NCBI GenBank assembly: GCA_964430565.1
Contig: CAYSFD010000057.1
Span: 62,001-126,000 of the forward strand
Source of the DNA: VBDM01 sp964430565
GTDB taxonomy: Bacteria > Pseudomonadota > Gammaproteobacteria > Burkholderiales > SG8-39
DNA: 64,000 bases
Reading direction: 5' to 3'
A model generated the notes under the pieces. The model was not told the origin of the DNA. It did no database searches and was given only the letters and a program-made list of their open reading frames with translations. Position 1 is the stretch's first letter; every line of letters begins with the position of its first letter. This document shows, piece after piece, positions 42,118 to 51,016 of this stretch. The position numbers were made by a program, and so were the translations under genes.

Positions 42118-42194
42118 CCCGTTCCCTCGAACCGGAGAACGGGACTCGAGCGACACTTTCGCGAAGCGCCTGTCCCCGCTAATGCGAGGACAGG
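42118..42194. repeat. Paired hairpins between convergent genes
   Basis: Two inverted repeats: CCCGTTC (42118-42124) with GAACGGG (42137-42143), and CCTGTCC (42169-42175) with GGACAGG (42188-42194), the latter extended inside by CGC/GCG. Both loops carry CCGCTAAT- or CGAACCGG-like sequence. They fill the gap between the small lipoprotein gene and the convergent haem c lipoprotein gene and could act as bidirectional terminators; no strong U-tract is seen. Confidence 0.6.
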
Positions 42195-42200
42195 ATTGCT

Positions 42201-44348
42201 TCACCGCGCCAGCGGATCGGGGCGAATCTGGATGTGCACCGCGCGCGGCTTGCTCCCCTTGCCGCCTTCCATCAGCCACGGCGTGCGATCGCCGTTTGTG
42301 CTCCACAGGCCGCGGCCTTTCCAGCCGGCGTTCGGATCGTCGATGCGCCCGTCGAAGCCCTTGGCGTAGAAGCCCATCGGGTACGGGATGCGAATCATGA
42401 TCATCTTGCCATCCTTCAGCGCGACGAAGCCGTCATTGAGATTGGCAGTGGACATCGGAATGTTTTCACCGAGCCCGAAGGTGTTGTGCTGGTCGACCCA
42501 GGTGTAGTAGCTCGCCTCGGCGCTCGTCTCGAAGCCTTCGAAGCCCGGGCCAGGGTAGCGATAGAAGGTCCAGCCCTCGGGGCAATGGTTGCCAGTCGCC
42601 GTGGGTCCACTGAGCAGGCCCTTGCACTTGCGCCGGTCGAAGCTGACCAGACTGCCGTTCGACGCCGATCCCCAAGCGACGCCGTCCTTGTCGATGTCGC
42701 CGCCGCGGATGCCGTAGCCGTGGTTCGGCAAGTTAAAGACTTCCGATAGGCCGGTTGCGGGATCGAAGCGCAGGAACCCCGCCGAACCGGCGAAAACGCC
42801 GACCGTGTACCAGATCGAGCCGTCCGTCGGATGCGGCATCACGGCATAGGGTCCGGAACCGGGGACGATCCGCTTGTCCTTGGCCAGATCGACCGGCTGG
42901 TTGGGCTCGACGTAGTCGTCACGCCTGCCGTTGCCGTTGGTATCGAGGATGAAGGGCGACCAGCCCTGCGATCTCGCCGCGTCGCCGGTTTCGTCGAACA
43001 TCCTGGTGTTGACCCAGCCCGCAACCGGGCCGGTTCCGCTCAGCCACACCGTGTCGTTGGCGTCATAGCCGAACTGCGGGTGGTGGGTCCCGAAACAAGT
43101 GTCGACGAAGCTGTACTTCATCGTCTTGGGATCGAGGACCGCTACCTGGCGAGGCGAGCGGTCCAGCGGAAACGCCTTGGCGGACGGATGGTCCGAGCCC
43201 TTCTTGCAGAAGGCCGGGTTGTCCACGCCGCGCACCGTGGCGGCAATCCACACCCTCCCCTTCCTGTCGAACATGGCGTTGTGATTGTTCGCCTTCGTGT
43301 CCCAGATCTTCTCGTCGCCCCAGTAGGGCGAAGGCTGCAGCGGCTTAATGGCAGCGGCATGTCCGGGTCCAAGCGATTCCGGCATGTTCGGGTCGCGCAC
43401 CGGCATCTTGAAGAACGTCACTTTGTTCGTCTTCGGATCCAGGATCGGCATGTTGTCGGTCGAGTATTCAGGCGACCCGTAGACCGGACCATAGGCATTG
43501 ACGGTCGGATTGCGGCGGTCCGATGCGATCAGGTCATGCAGATAATGCTTGTCGGTACTCCATTCCCAGGAGGTCACCACGATGTTGCGCTCGACCCCTT
43601 GGGGCCGCGGGGGCTGCGCTTTGGGGAGCTCCCCCTTGGCGATGCGATCGGTCCAGTCACCGAAATACTTGTACGGTACGCCGCCGAACTGTCCGGCTAT
43701 GCGGTTCGTCATGTTCTCACCGGACTGGCCGGACTGAATCCGTCGCATCCAGGCATCCCGCCCCGACTCGAACTTACCCAGCTGCGCCGGGATCGTGCGG
43801 GTGGACTGCTGGCCGAGCTGATGGCAGCCGACACAGTCGACGTTGCTCATCTGCCGCAGCCAGTTGGCCTGGCTGATATTCTTGGGAATATCCGTCGCGC
43901 CACCGAAATCGCTCGCCGGCGGGATCTTCATCAGGGTGTACCAGTAAATCGCCGGGTAGTACTGTGCCGCTGCTGCCGCGTTCGGCGCGACTACCGCTTT
44001 CAGGTCGAGGATCTTCCCGGGTGCGGCTTGGGTCTTGGCTGAGTCCACCAGCCCGTAGCCGCGCACCCAGACCATGTAATTCGCTTTCGGAAGATCGGGG
44101 ACGAGGTAGCGCCCGCCAGCGTCGGTCACGACGATCCTGGCAAACTTCGTGGGGAGGTCGGTCGTTTCGGCGATCACCCAAACTCCGGCTTCGGGACCGC
44201 TTGCGCTCGTGACCACGCCGCCGATGTCGCTCTCGCCGATAGGAAGATTCGACTCGGCCCTCGGCGAACTGCTCGGAGGAACCTGGCACGCAGCCAGAAG
44301 AAGGGAAACAACAAAAGCCGCCAGATACAACGATCTTGTTGTCGTCAT
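42201..44348 (-). CDS. Haem c lipoprotein with carboxypeptidase-regulatory and beta-propeller domains
   Basis: 715 residues. Lipobox SLLLAAC. Residues ~40-115 form a carboxypeptidase regulatory-like (beta-sandwich) domain (IGGVVTSASGPEAGVWVIAE). A single c-type haem motif CVGCHQ follows at about residue 170. The remaining ~500 residues have propeller-like repeats (RKGRVWIAATVRG, YDANDTVWLSGTG, PTDGSIWYTVGV) as in virginiamycin B lyase-like proteins. Predicted envelope electron-transfer or oxidase protein; substrate unknown. Start ATG 44348; the frame is open upstream. Not near cytochrome biogenesis or other redox genes. Confidence 0.82.
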   Translation of the reverse strand: MTTTRSLYLAAFVVSLLLAACQVPPSSSPRAESNLPIGESDIGGVVTSASGPEAGVWVIAETTDLPTKFARIVVTDAGGRYLVPDLPKANYMVWVRGYGLVDSAKTQAAPGKILDLKAVVAPNAAAAAQYYPAIYWYTLMKIPPASDFGGATDIPKNISQANWLRQMSNVDCVGCHQLGQQSTRTIPAQLGKFESGRDAWMRRIQSGQSGENMTNRIAGQFGGVPYKYFGDWTDRIAKGELPKAQPPRPQGVERNIVVTSWEWSTDKHYLHDLIASDRRNPTVNAYGPVYGSPEYSTDNMPILDPKTNKVTFFKMPVRDPNMPESLGPGHAAAIKPLQPSPYWGDEKIWDTKANNHNAMFDRKGRVWIAATVRGVDNPAFCKKGSDHPSAKAFPLDRSPRQVAVLDPKTMKYSFVDTCFGTHHPQFGYDANDTVWLSGTGPVAGWVNTRMFDETGDAARSQGWSPFILDTNGNGRRDDYVEPNQPVDLAKDKRIVPGSGPYAVMPHPTDGSIWYTVGVFAGSAGFLRFDPATGLSEVFNLPNHGYGIRGGDIDKDGVAWGSASNGSLVSFDRRKCKGLLSGPTATGNHCPEGWTFYRYPGPGFEGFETSAEASYYTWVDQHNTFGLGENIPMSTANLNDGFVALKDGKMIMIRIPYPMGFYAKGFDGRIDDPNAGWKGRGLWSTNGDRTPWLMEGGKGSKPRAVHIQIRPDPLAR

Positions 44349-44498
44349 GTTCTTGCTCCCAAGATAAGGTGACGGACCATCTGTGCCAAACTGCACAATT
44401 ATGACGCCAAAATAACGGCGACGAGCAAGTCCTGTAATACCATTCGCCCGCAATCGTTTAACACCTTGATGGTGCGTCAGAAAGGGAGGAATGAATTG

Positions 44499-44990
44499 AT
44501 GAAGTCACTTCGTTTGATGGCGCTTGCGCTCGCCGCGATGGTGTTTTCTTCCGCCGCCGCCGCCCAGAGTTTCGACTTGAGGAGACTGTTCTTCGGTGGC
44601 GGCCTGAGCGTGAATACTGTCCCGGGTTCCGATGACGGCGCCGGCTTCCAGGTTTTCGGCGGCTACAATTTCCCTGCGATAGCGTCGAACCTCTATGTCG
44701 ATGCCGAAGCGGGCTACATGGATACCGGCAAGCTGGAGGTAAGGTGCGCACAGGCTGTCTGCGACGCAAACGCCAAAGGCCTTTGGGCTAACGGTGTCTT
44801 GAGGTACTTGGTGACGCCCAGTGTGGAGTTGATCGGCCGCGTCGGCGTGGATTTAGGCGACGACGACGGTCTCATGATCGGCATAGGGGCGGGATACATT
44901 GTCGGTACGCGCCTCAAAGTACGACTCGAGCTTGTCCAGCGCGACGATGTGAGCTCGGTGCAGTTCAACGTCGTTTTCTATCCCTGGTAA
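44499..44990 (+). CDS. Small outer-membrane beta-barrel protein
   Basis: 163 residues with a signal peptide (LMALALAAMVFSSAAAAQ). GGGLSVNTVPGS, GAGFQVFGGYNFPA, LYVDAEAGYMDTG and GLMIGIGAGYIVGTRLKVRLE are alternating strands of an eight-stranded OmpA/OmpW-like barrel, closing with FNVVFYPW (aromatic C-terminus). ATG 44499 is preceded by GGGAGGA at 44484-44490 at proper spacing, which favours it over the upstream ATG. Function unknown. Confidence 0.78.
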   Translation: MKSLRLMALALAAMVFSSAAAAQSFDLRRLFFGGGLSVNTVPGSDDGAGFQVFGGYNFPAIASNLYVDAEAGYMDTGKLEVRCAQAVCDANAKGLWANGVLRYLVTPSVELIGRVGVDLGDDDGLMIGIGAGYIVGTRLKVRLELVQRDDVSSVQFNVVFYPW

Positions 44991-45042
44991 TTCCTGAGGT
45001 CCCGGCGGTTGGTGACAGGGCGAAGAAAAATTGAGGCCGTTC

Positions 45043-46020
45043 ATGACGCACACGAGGAAAGCTGTTCTTCTCGCAACCGCCGCAGCGCTCGGCCTTGCGG
45101 CGCTTGAAGCGCGGCCTCAGGCCTATCCATCCAAGCCGATACTGGTGGTCAGCAGCGCCTCACCGGGCAGCAGTGGCGACGCGGGCTTGCGCCTGATAGC
45201 GGCAAAGATGTCGGCGAGCCTCGGCCAGCCGGTGGTGGTCGAGGTGAAGACCGCTGCGCGTGGGGCGCAAGCCGCGCAGGCGCTCGCGCGCGCCGGAGCC
45301 GACGGCTACACCATCACTTACGGGGTCTCCGGCACTTTCGTCAATGCGAGGTTTCTCTTCAAGAATCTCGCCTTCGATGTGCTGAAGGACTTCGCGCCGA
45401 TCAGCCTCACCATCAGCTCGCCGAGCTACGTCGCGGTCCATGTATCGGTACCGGTAAATTCGCTGCAGGAGTTGATCGATTACGCGAAGCGCAATCCCGG
45501 CAAGCTCGAATACTCATCGAGTGGTGTCGGATCGGTATTCCATCTCGCAGGCGAGTCCCTGAAGCTTCAAGCCGGGATCGACCTGCTCCACGTGCCTTAC
45601 GCGCAGGCCAATTTCCCCCAGATGGTCAACGATTGGGCCGCCGGGCGCGTGGCGCTGTGGTTTCCGACCTATGCGTTCCTCATTCCGAACATGCCGAAGG
45701 TCAAGCCGCTCGCGATCGTGGACAGCCAGCGCAGCACCCGCCTGCCCGCCATACCCACCGTCGCCGAAACGCTGCCGGGATTCCGGGCCTTTCCTGCGTG
45801 GTGGGCTTTCTTCGGTCCCGCCGGTCTGCCCGCTCCCGTCGCGGAGCGCCTGAGCAACGAAGTGCGCGCCTCGCTCAAGCAGCCCGAGGTCATCGCCAAA
45901 CTGGGCGACCTCGGGCTCACCACCATCGGGAGCACGCCCGAAGAACTCGCGGAGCATCTCAGGCGGGAAATCGACGCGGTCGGAAGCCTCGCGAAAGCGA
46001 TCGGGCTCGAGCGGGAATAA
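45043..46020 (+). CDS. Bug/TctC family periplasmic solute receptor
   Basis: 325 residues. Signal peptide, then YPSKPILVVSSASPGSSGDA and RLIAAKMSASLGQPVVVEVK, the start of the Bug fold; HVPYAQANFPQMVNDWAAGR and LPAIPTVAETLPGFRAFPAW are further family motifs. These receptors bind carboxylates and similar small molecules in the periplasm. No TctA/TctB membrane genes are in the window. ATG 45043 is chosen over TTG 45031. First of six Bug genes here. Confidence 0.9.
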   Translation: MTHTRKAVLLATAAALGLAALEARPQAYPSKPILVVSSASPGSSGDAGLRLIAAKMSASLGQPVVVEVKTAARGAQAAQALARAGADGYTITYGVSGTFVNARFLFKNLAFDVLKDFAPISLTISSPSYVAVHVSVPVNSLQELIDYAKRNPGKLEYSSSGVGSVFHLAGESLKLQAGIDLLHVPYAQANFPQMVNDWAAGRVALWFPTYAFLIPNMPKVKPLAIVDSQRSTRLPAIPTVAETLPGFRAFPAWWAFFGPAGLPAPVAERLSNEVRASLKQPEVIAKLGDLGLTTIGSTPEELAEHLRREIDAVGSLAKAIGLERE

Positions 46021-46064
46021 GCCCTTGCGATAAGACGAGGGAAAACACTCCTCGCCTGAAAATC

Positions 46065-46850
46065 CTAAAGCGGGTTGTCCGGATAGATCAGCGAACGCCA
46101 GATGTGGGCGACCGGACTCGCATCGAAACCCAAGCCCTCCTTCGGCTGCCTGAAGTGGCGTCCGATGATATCCACGAAGGGATCGAGCGACACCTTGACG
46201 TTGGGATCGAAGGCGTAGAGGTCGTGCACCGTGATCAGGCGCGCCGCCATGTACCACTTGTGCTTGCGCGCGTGCTCGTAGGCGGCCTGGATGTACGGCG
46301 CCGGCATGTAGTCTTTTCCGAAAATCCGCACGTACTGCTCGGGATACTCGTACCCTGCCGACGGATCGGCGTAGAAACGCAGCGCCTGGTGGTGGCGGAT
46401 CGCCCAGCTCACCTTGTCCGACACGTAGGGCTCGATCATCTGAGCGCCCCAGTACCCGTGATCGACCTTGATCAGGTTCACCGCGATGTCGTGAACCAGG
46501 CAGGCGAACACGGTTTCCTCGGGCTCGCCTTTTTTCAAGGCGTCATTCGCGCTCTGCAGCATGTGGGCGACCGTGTGCGGCATGAAGCGCAGCCTGAAGA
46601 AATCGACCAGCGCCGGCTTCCGCGGCATCTCAGCGAGCGTACCCAGCTCGGGGTGAACCCCACTGGGAGTGGGGCCGCCGAACATGACGCCCATGCCGCG
46701 ACGCACGGTCGGAGCCGTGATCGCAGATTGCTTGCCGAGCCGCGACATCATGTAGCTCTCGAGCGCCTCAGCGCGCTCCTCGTGCGTCATTGCCTCGAAG
46801 GCGGCACCCGGCCCCAGGGCCGCAAGAAAGGCCTTGCGATCGATGTCCAT
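46065..46850 (-). CDS. HD-domain protein
   Basis: 261 residues. Metal-binding HD-type residues are visible: RFMPHTVAHML, CLVHDIAVNLIKVDHGYWG and WAIRHHQALRFYAD. The pattern H...HD...H fits HD phosphohydrolases and cyanamide-hydratase-like relatives. It stands immediately upstream (21 bases) of a Bug receptor gene on the same strand, so the two are probably co-transcribed. Substrate unknown. Confidence 0.78.
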   Translation of the reverse strand: MDIDRKAFLAALGPGAAFEAMTHEERAEALESYMMSRLGKQSAITAPTVRRGMGVMFGGPTPSGVHPELGTLAEMPRKPALVDFFRLRFMPHTVAHMLQSANDALKKGEPEETVFACLVHDIAVNLIKVDHGYWGAQMIEPYVSDKVSWAIRHHQALRFYADPSAGYEYPEQYVRIFGKDYMPAPYIQAAYEHARKHKWYMAARLITVHDLYAFDPNVKVSLDPFVDIIGRHFRQPKEGLGFDASPVAHIWRSLIYPDNPL

Positions 46851-46871
46851 GCGGCGGCGTGAAAGGACTTG

Positions 46872-47849
46872 TTACTGCGGCTGTATTTTCGCCAGCTCGA
46901 CGTAGCCGCGCCACCGGTCGGCGTCGCTTTTCATGAGCGCTTGCATCTGCTCAGGCGACCCCGGGAACGGATCGAACGCCGTGCGCGTGAGGAACTGTTT
47001 CGTATCCTCGGCCGCGGTGATCTGGTTGAACCAGCCGGCGAGCTTCTCAATAACCGGTTTGGGCGTACCGGCCGGGACTACCACGCCCCACCAGGGAGTG
47101 ACGTCGTTGCCGCCGTAGCCGAGCTCGGTCAGCGTAGGCACTTCCGGGAGCGCAACCGAGCGTTTCGCTGCGGTAGCCGCAAGGATACGTATTTTTCCTC
47201 CTTGAGCCTGGCCGGAGGCCCAAGTTGCGTCGTACGAGAGAAAATCGAGCTGGCCGAGCAGAAGGTCCGTCAAGGCCTGCGTGTTCAGCTTGTAGGGCGC
47301 ATAGGTCGTATTGAGCCCCGCTTTTGCCTTGAAGAGCTCCGCGGCGATGACGCCGGTATTGTTGCCCGTTCCGTAGAAACCGTGATTCGGCTTCACTTTC
47401 AGGTGGGCGATCAGCTCGTCGATCGATTTGATCGGCTTCGCCGCATCGACCATGATCACGAACGAGAGCGAAGCGACCGTCGTCACCGCGGCGAAATCCT
47501 TGGTCGTGTCGAAGGGCAGGCTCTTGAACAGATGCGGCGCCGCGGCGATGGTGGAACTCGCAGGCGTGATCAGAATCGTATAGCCGTCGGGCTTCGATTT
47601 CGCGAGCGCGTCGGTGGCAAGCGCGCCGTTCGCGCCGGGCCTGTTTTCCACGATGACGGCCTTGCCGGCGAGCTTGGAGAGCCGGTCGCTGTAGAAGCGC
47701 ACCAGGATATCCGCGCCCGAGCCAGGTCCGAAATTGCACAGCGAGCGGATTTCCCTGACGGGAAATTCCTGCGCCGTGGCAAGGGGCGCTGCGAGCGCAA
47801 GCACTGCCGCGGCGAGCGCCGCCACGAAGCTCCGAGATCTAGGTGTCAT
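46872..47849 (-). CDS. Bug/TctC family periplasmic solute receptor
   Basis: 325 residues with signal peptide (LAAAVLALAAPLATAQ). The N-terminal region FPVREIRSLCNFGPGSGADI is a variant of the usual VPFPPGGxxD and has a Cys. VIVENRPGANGALATDALAK, SKPDGYTILI and GVVVPAGTPKPVIEKL are standard. Downstream of the HD-domain gene in a probable two-gene unit. Start ATG 47849. Confidence 0.92.
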   Translation of the reverse strand: MTPRSRSFVAALAAAVLALAAPLATAQEFPVREIRSLCNFGPGSGADILVRFYSDRLSKLAGKAVIVENRPGANGALATDALAKSKPDGYTILITPASSTIAAAPHLFKSLPFDTTKDFAAVTTVASLSFVIMVDAAKPIKSIDELIAHLKVKPNHGFYGTGNNTGVIAAELFKAKAGLNTTYAPYKLNTQALTDLLLGQLDFLSYDATWASGQAQGGKIRILAATAAKRSVALPEVPTLTELGYGGNDVTPWWGVVVPAGTPKPVIEKLAGWFNQITAAEDTKQFLTRTAFDPFPGSPEQMQALMKSDADRWRGYVELAKIQPQ

Positions 47850-47902
47850 CGTCTTTACTCCTCGCCGCAAGTCTATGTCGGGCTCGACGCTTCCGGGACC
47901 GC

Positions 47903-48901
47903 TCAGTCTATCGTCACTCCCAGCTCGCGGATGATCGGCCGGAACTGCGCAACTTGTTTTTTCAGCACCGCATCCTGCGCGGCAGACGTCGACCCGGCCG
48001 GCTCGGCAGCGAGGTCGGTGAGGCGCTTGACCGAGTCGGGGTGACGCACCGCGGCGACGGTTTCACGTTGCAGGCGCTCGATGACTTCGCGCGGCGTCTT
48101 CGCCGGCGCAAACAGGCCGTTCCAGCCGTCGGCCTCGATCTTGGGAAATCCCAGCTCGCGCACCGTAGGCAAATCGGGCAACGCGGCGAGGCGTTGCGAG
48201 GCGTTCGTCGCGAGCGCCTTGAGCGCGCCCCTGCGGATTTCGGCGAGTGACGAGGACAACTGATCGCCACCGAGTTGCAGCCGTCCCGCCAGCAGTTCCT
48301 GCTTGAGCGGCGCGGCGCCCTTGAGCGGAATGTGCGCCATCTCGATCTTCTCGTCGCGCTTGAGCACTTCGCCGACGATGTTCATGTAGGAGCCTGGGCC
48401 GGTCGAACCGTAGTTGTATTTGAGGGTCCGGTCCTTCTGCAACAGCGTTACGAACTCGCGCAGGTTGTTCGCCGGGACGCTTGGGTGCGCGGTGATCACC
48501 AGCGGCACGTAGGCGGCGATAGAGATCCCCGCGAAATCGGTGTCGACGTTGTAAGGCGCGCGGTTCGCCTGCGCGAGTGCCACCGAAGCAAGCGGAAGGG
48601 TGATATTGGCCATCAGCATCGTGTAGCCATCGGGCGCAGCCTTGGCGACGGCATCCGCGCCGATCGAGCCTCCCGCTCCGCCGCGATTTTCCACGACCGC
48701 GGGTTGGCCCATCGTCTCCGACATGCGCAGCGCGACGAGCCTCGCGATGATGTCGGTCGTGCCGCCCGCCGGAAACGGCACGATGATGCGCATGGGCTTC
48801 GCGGGGAAACTTTGCGCGAGTGTCTCCCGCGGCAAGCCGGAAGCCGCCGCGGCGAACAGCAAGCAGAGACTGGCATTCAACAGTCTTGTGGTAATCAGCA
48901 T
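47903..48901 (-). CDS. Bug/TctC family periplasmic solute receptor
   Basis: 332 residues. Signal peptide to about residue 30 (ETLAQ), then FPAKPMRIIVPFPAGGTTDI, AVVENRGGAGGSIGADAVAK and AAPDGYTMLM. C-terminal half has LPTVRELGFPKIEADGWNGL and FAPAKTPREVIERL. ATG 48901 is preceded by AAGGA on the minus strand; the frame is open upstream. Upstream DNA (48902-49090) holds no gene; a Bug remnant follows it. Confidence 0.92.
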   Translation of the reverse strand: MLITTRLLNASLCLLFAAAASGLPRETLAQSFPAKPMRIIVPFPAGGTTDIIARLVALRMSETMGQPAVVENRGGAGGSIGADAVAKAAPDGYTMLMANITLPLASVALAQANRAPYNVDTDFAGISIAAYVPLVITAHPSVPANNLREFVTLLQKDRTLKYNYGSTGPGSYMNIVGEVLKRDEKIEMAHIPLKGAAPLKQELLAGRLQLGGDQLSSSLAEIRRGALKALATNASQRLAALPDLPTVRELGFPKIEADGWNGLFAPAKTPREVIERLQRETVAAVRHPDSVKRLTDLAAEPAGSTSAAQDAVLKKQVAQFRPIIRELGVTID

Positions 48902-49090
48902 GCCGAATCCTTCCTCATGATTATTTCTAGCGGCAACCATTGCAAAACGGGATCCGCCGCCCGTTCCAAGGAACATTATAGACAAGCCTGGCGCATTCGG
49001 CCCCATAAAGCCGGAGGGTCTTGGCGGTTTTGCGACTACCGTCGAAGGTCGCGAAGCGTTGTTGGATCGCGCTTGAGAGCGAAGCGACGG

Positions 49091-49135
49091 GCGAAGTGGG
49101 GAAAGCTGATTCGGAAAGTCGGGATTCGCGCCGAG
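49091..49135 (+). pseudogene. C-terminal remnant of another Bug/TctC gene
   Basis: On the plus strand the frame reads AKWGKLIRKVGIRAE. The intact Bug protein at 59645-60595 ends AKWGKLIREVGIRAD, and the two DNA stretches differ at few positions. No other part of a Bug gene is seen around it, and the flanking genes are on the minus strand. I read it as the stump of a deleted plus-strand Bug gene lying seven bases from the stop of the convergent glutathione transferase gene. Confidence 0.75.
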
Positions 49136-49141
49136 GAGTCT

Positions 49142-50131
49142 TCAACTCGGCGCGGTCTCGCCAAGCGACCGTATTTTGCCGCGTTCGTGCGGCTCGTTGA
49201 AATCGACGGCGGGCCCGAGCGGCACGACCTGGCTCGGGTTCACTTCCTTCTGGCTGCGGTAGTAATGCTCCTTGATGTGCCAGAAATCGACCGTCGCCGC
49301 CACCCCCGGAACCTGGTACAGCTCGCGCGCGTACGCCCATAGGCTGGGGTAGTCGCGCAGGCGGCGCAGGTTGCACTTGAAGTGATAGTGGTAGACAAGG
49401 TCGAAGCGCACGAGCGTGGTGAACAGCCGCCAGTCGGCCTCGGTGACACGCTCGCCGCACAGGTAACGGCTTTTCGCGAGGTGGCGCTCGAGCACCCCGA
49501 GCGTCGCGAAAAGCTCGCCCACCGCACGCTCGTACTTGTCCTGCGCGGTGGCGAACCCGGCGCGATACACGCCGTTGTTGACAGTGCGGTAGATGAGCTC
49601 GTTCCAGCGGTCGATCTCCGGCCGCAATTCCGGCGGAACCATGTCGGGCAGGGATTTCGTCGCGAAGAAGTCGAACTCGCGGTTCAGCATGCGGATGATC
49701 TCGGAGGACTCGTTGTTGACGATGGTCCCGTGCGTCTTGTCCCACAGTACGGGCACTGTCACTCGACCCGAGAAGCCGGGCCGCGCCTTGAGGTAGATCT
49801 CGTAGAGGTAGGAAGCGCCGTTGACGCTGTCGGGAATACAGCCGGGGCGCTGCGTGAACGCCCAGCCGTTCGCATCCATGAGCGGATCGACGATGGAGAG
49901 CGAGATCGCTTGCTCCAGCCCTTTCAACTTGCGGAAAATCACCGTGCGGTGCGCCCATGGGCAGGCGAGCGAAACGTAAAGGTGGTAGCGCCCCGACTCG
50001 GCCTTGAAGCCCGAGGAGCCGTCGGCGGTGACCCGGTCGCGGAACTCCGATTCGGGGCGGAGGAACTCCCCGCCGGTGCTGCGCACGTCGCGCGGAAGGT
50101 CTTTCCAGACTCCTTCGACCAGCACGCCCAT
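49142..50131 (-). CDS. Glutathionyl-hydroquinone reductase-like protein (GST superfamily)
   Basis: 329 residues. Of the YqjG/Xi-class type: the catalytic Cys is in VSLACPWAHRTVIFRK and NNESSEIIRMLNREFD, CGERVTEADWRLFTTLVRFD are class motifs. These enzymes reduce glutathionyl-hydroquinones, often from chlorinated or polycyclic aromatic breakdown. Start ATG 50131. A remnant Bug gene touches its 3' end. It sits 16 bases downstream of a SHOCT-domain gene. Confidence 0.92.
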   Translation of the reverse strand: MGVLVEGVWKDLPRDVRSTGGEFLRPESEFRDRVTADGSSGFKAESGRYHLYVSLACPWAHRTVIFRKLKGLEQAISLSIVDPLMDANGWAFTQRPGCIPDSVNGASYLYEIYLKARPGFSGRVTVPVLWDKTHGTIVNNESSEIIRMLNREFDFFATKSLPDMVPPELRPEIDRWNELIYRTVNNGVYRAGFATAQDKYERAVGELFATLGVLERHLAKSRYLCGERVTEADWRLFTTLVRFDLVYHYHFKCNLRRLRDYPSLWAYARELYQVPGVAATVDFWHIKEHYYRSQKEVNPSQVVPLGPAVDFNEPHERGKIRSLGETAPS

Positions 50132-50147
50132 CGCGTTAGCCGACGAT

Positions 50148-50390
50148 TCAGATCTCGAGGGCGTGCTTCATCTCTTCGTACTGCTGCTTGTTGATTTCCC
50201 CCTTCGCAAAGCGGCGGTCGAGAATCGCGCGCGCGCTTTCGTCGCCGGCGGCCCGCGTTGCATCGTATCCGAAGCAAGCCGATCTGCGAAAACCGAATGC
50301 GAGGAGTAGACAGACGCCGAGGATTATGAACGGGATAATCCCCATCCAGCCGAATCCATGTCCCCAGCCCCACCAGTAAAAAGGATCCAT
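50148..50390 (-). CDS. SHOCT-domain small membrane protein
   Basis: 80 residues. MDPFYWWGWGHGFGWMGIIP leads into one membrane segment (FIILGVCLLLAFGF), then a C-terminal SHOCT motif (ARAILDRRFAKGEINKQQYEEMK). Start ATG 50390 is chosen; the open frame upstream is not protein-like. Typical of small inner-membrane proteins of unknown role. The ~160 bases upstream hold nothing I recognise. Confidence 0.83.
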   Translation of the reverse strand: MDPFYWWGWGHGFGWMGIIPFIILGVCLLLAFGFRRSACFGYDATRAAGDESARAILDRRFAKGEINKQQYEEMKHALEI

Positions 50391-50549
50391 AGAATACTCC
50401 CTTGAATTGGAGCGACAGGGTTCATCCTGCGCTCCAACCTCGGGTGCGGTTTTGATCCAGATCAACCGGCCATGGCTTGCCGCCTGTCGCGTCTCCCACG
50501 CCTGGACTAACACAGCGGCGAGCCGGACGAAATAACAGACGAGCCTCGT

Positions 50550-50984
50550 TTATGCGCCGCCGCTCTGCCAGTCGGCGCGGCGAAAGCGCGCGCGGCGCGC
50601 GAAGCCCTCGGCGTTTTGCAGCGCGTACTCGCGCAGGCGGGCCGTCAGCGCCAGGCGCAGCGCCTCGGGCAGTTCGGCCGCGGCACGCTCGAAGCGCGCG
50701 ATGACCGGATCGGCCTCGAGCGGGTCGCCGGAGGCAAGCTGCGCCCCGATGAAATCCCCGGACGCGGATGGCCCGCCGTCGTGGAAGTAGCCGCCGGCTC
50801 GGCGCCACGCCAGCGCCCGCTCGTTCGAGCGGATGTCGTAGCAGAGCTCGAATGCGTCCAGCTCGCCGTCCACCTCGAGCACGAACAGGTCGAAGTAATC
50901 GTCCTGGAACCAGCGCCGCCGGTTCGATGGGTCGTCCTGGATGACGTCGGGAATCTCTCGCAACACTGCGATGCTCCGGTTCAC
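50550..50984 (-). CDS. Conserved hypothetical protein
   Basis: About 144 residues if started at GTG 50984 (VNRSIAVLREIPD); a second GTG at 50966 is possible. The protein-like part includes NRRRWFQDDYFDLFVLEVDG and ELDAFELCYDIRSNERALAW, then a helical, Arg- and Ala-rich end. No domain recognised; acidic and soluble. It is separated by 32 bases from the Bug gene that ends at 51017 on the same strand, so it may be co-transcribed with it. Confidence 0.6.
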   Translation of the reverse strand: MNRSIAVLREIPDVIQDDPSNRRRWFQDDYFDLFVLEVDGELDAFELCYDIRSNERALAWRRAGGYFHDGGPSASGDFIGAQLASGDPLEADPVIARFERAAAELPEALRLALTARLREYALQNAEGFARRARFRRADWQSGGA

Positions 50985-51016
50985 TGCCTTCGGTACCGTA
51001 GCATACGGCTCGCGCT

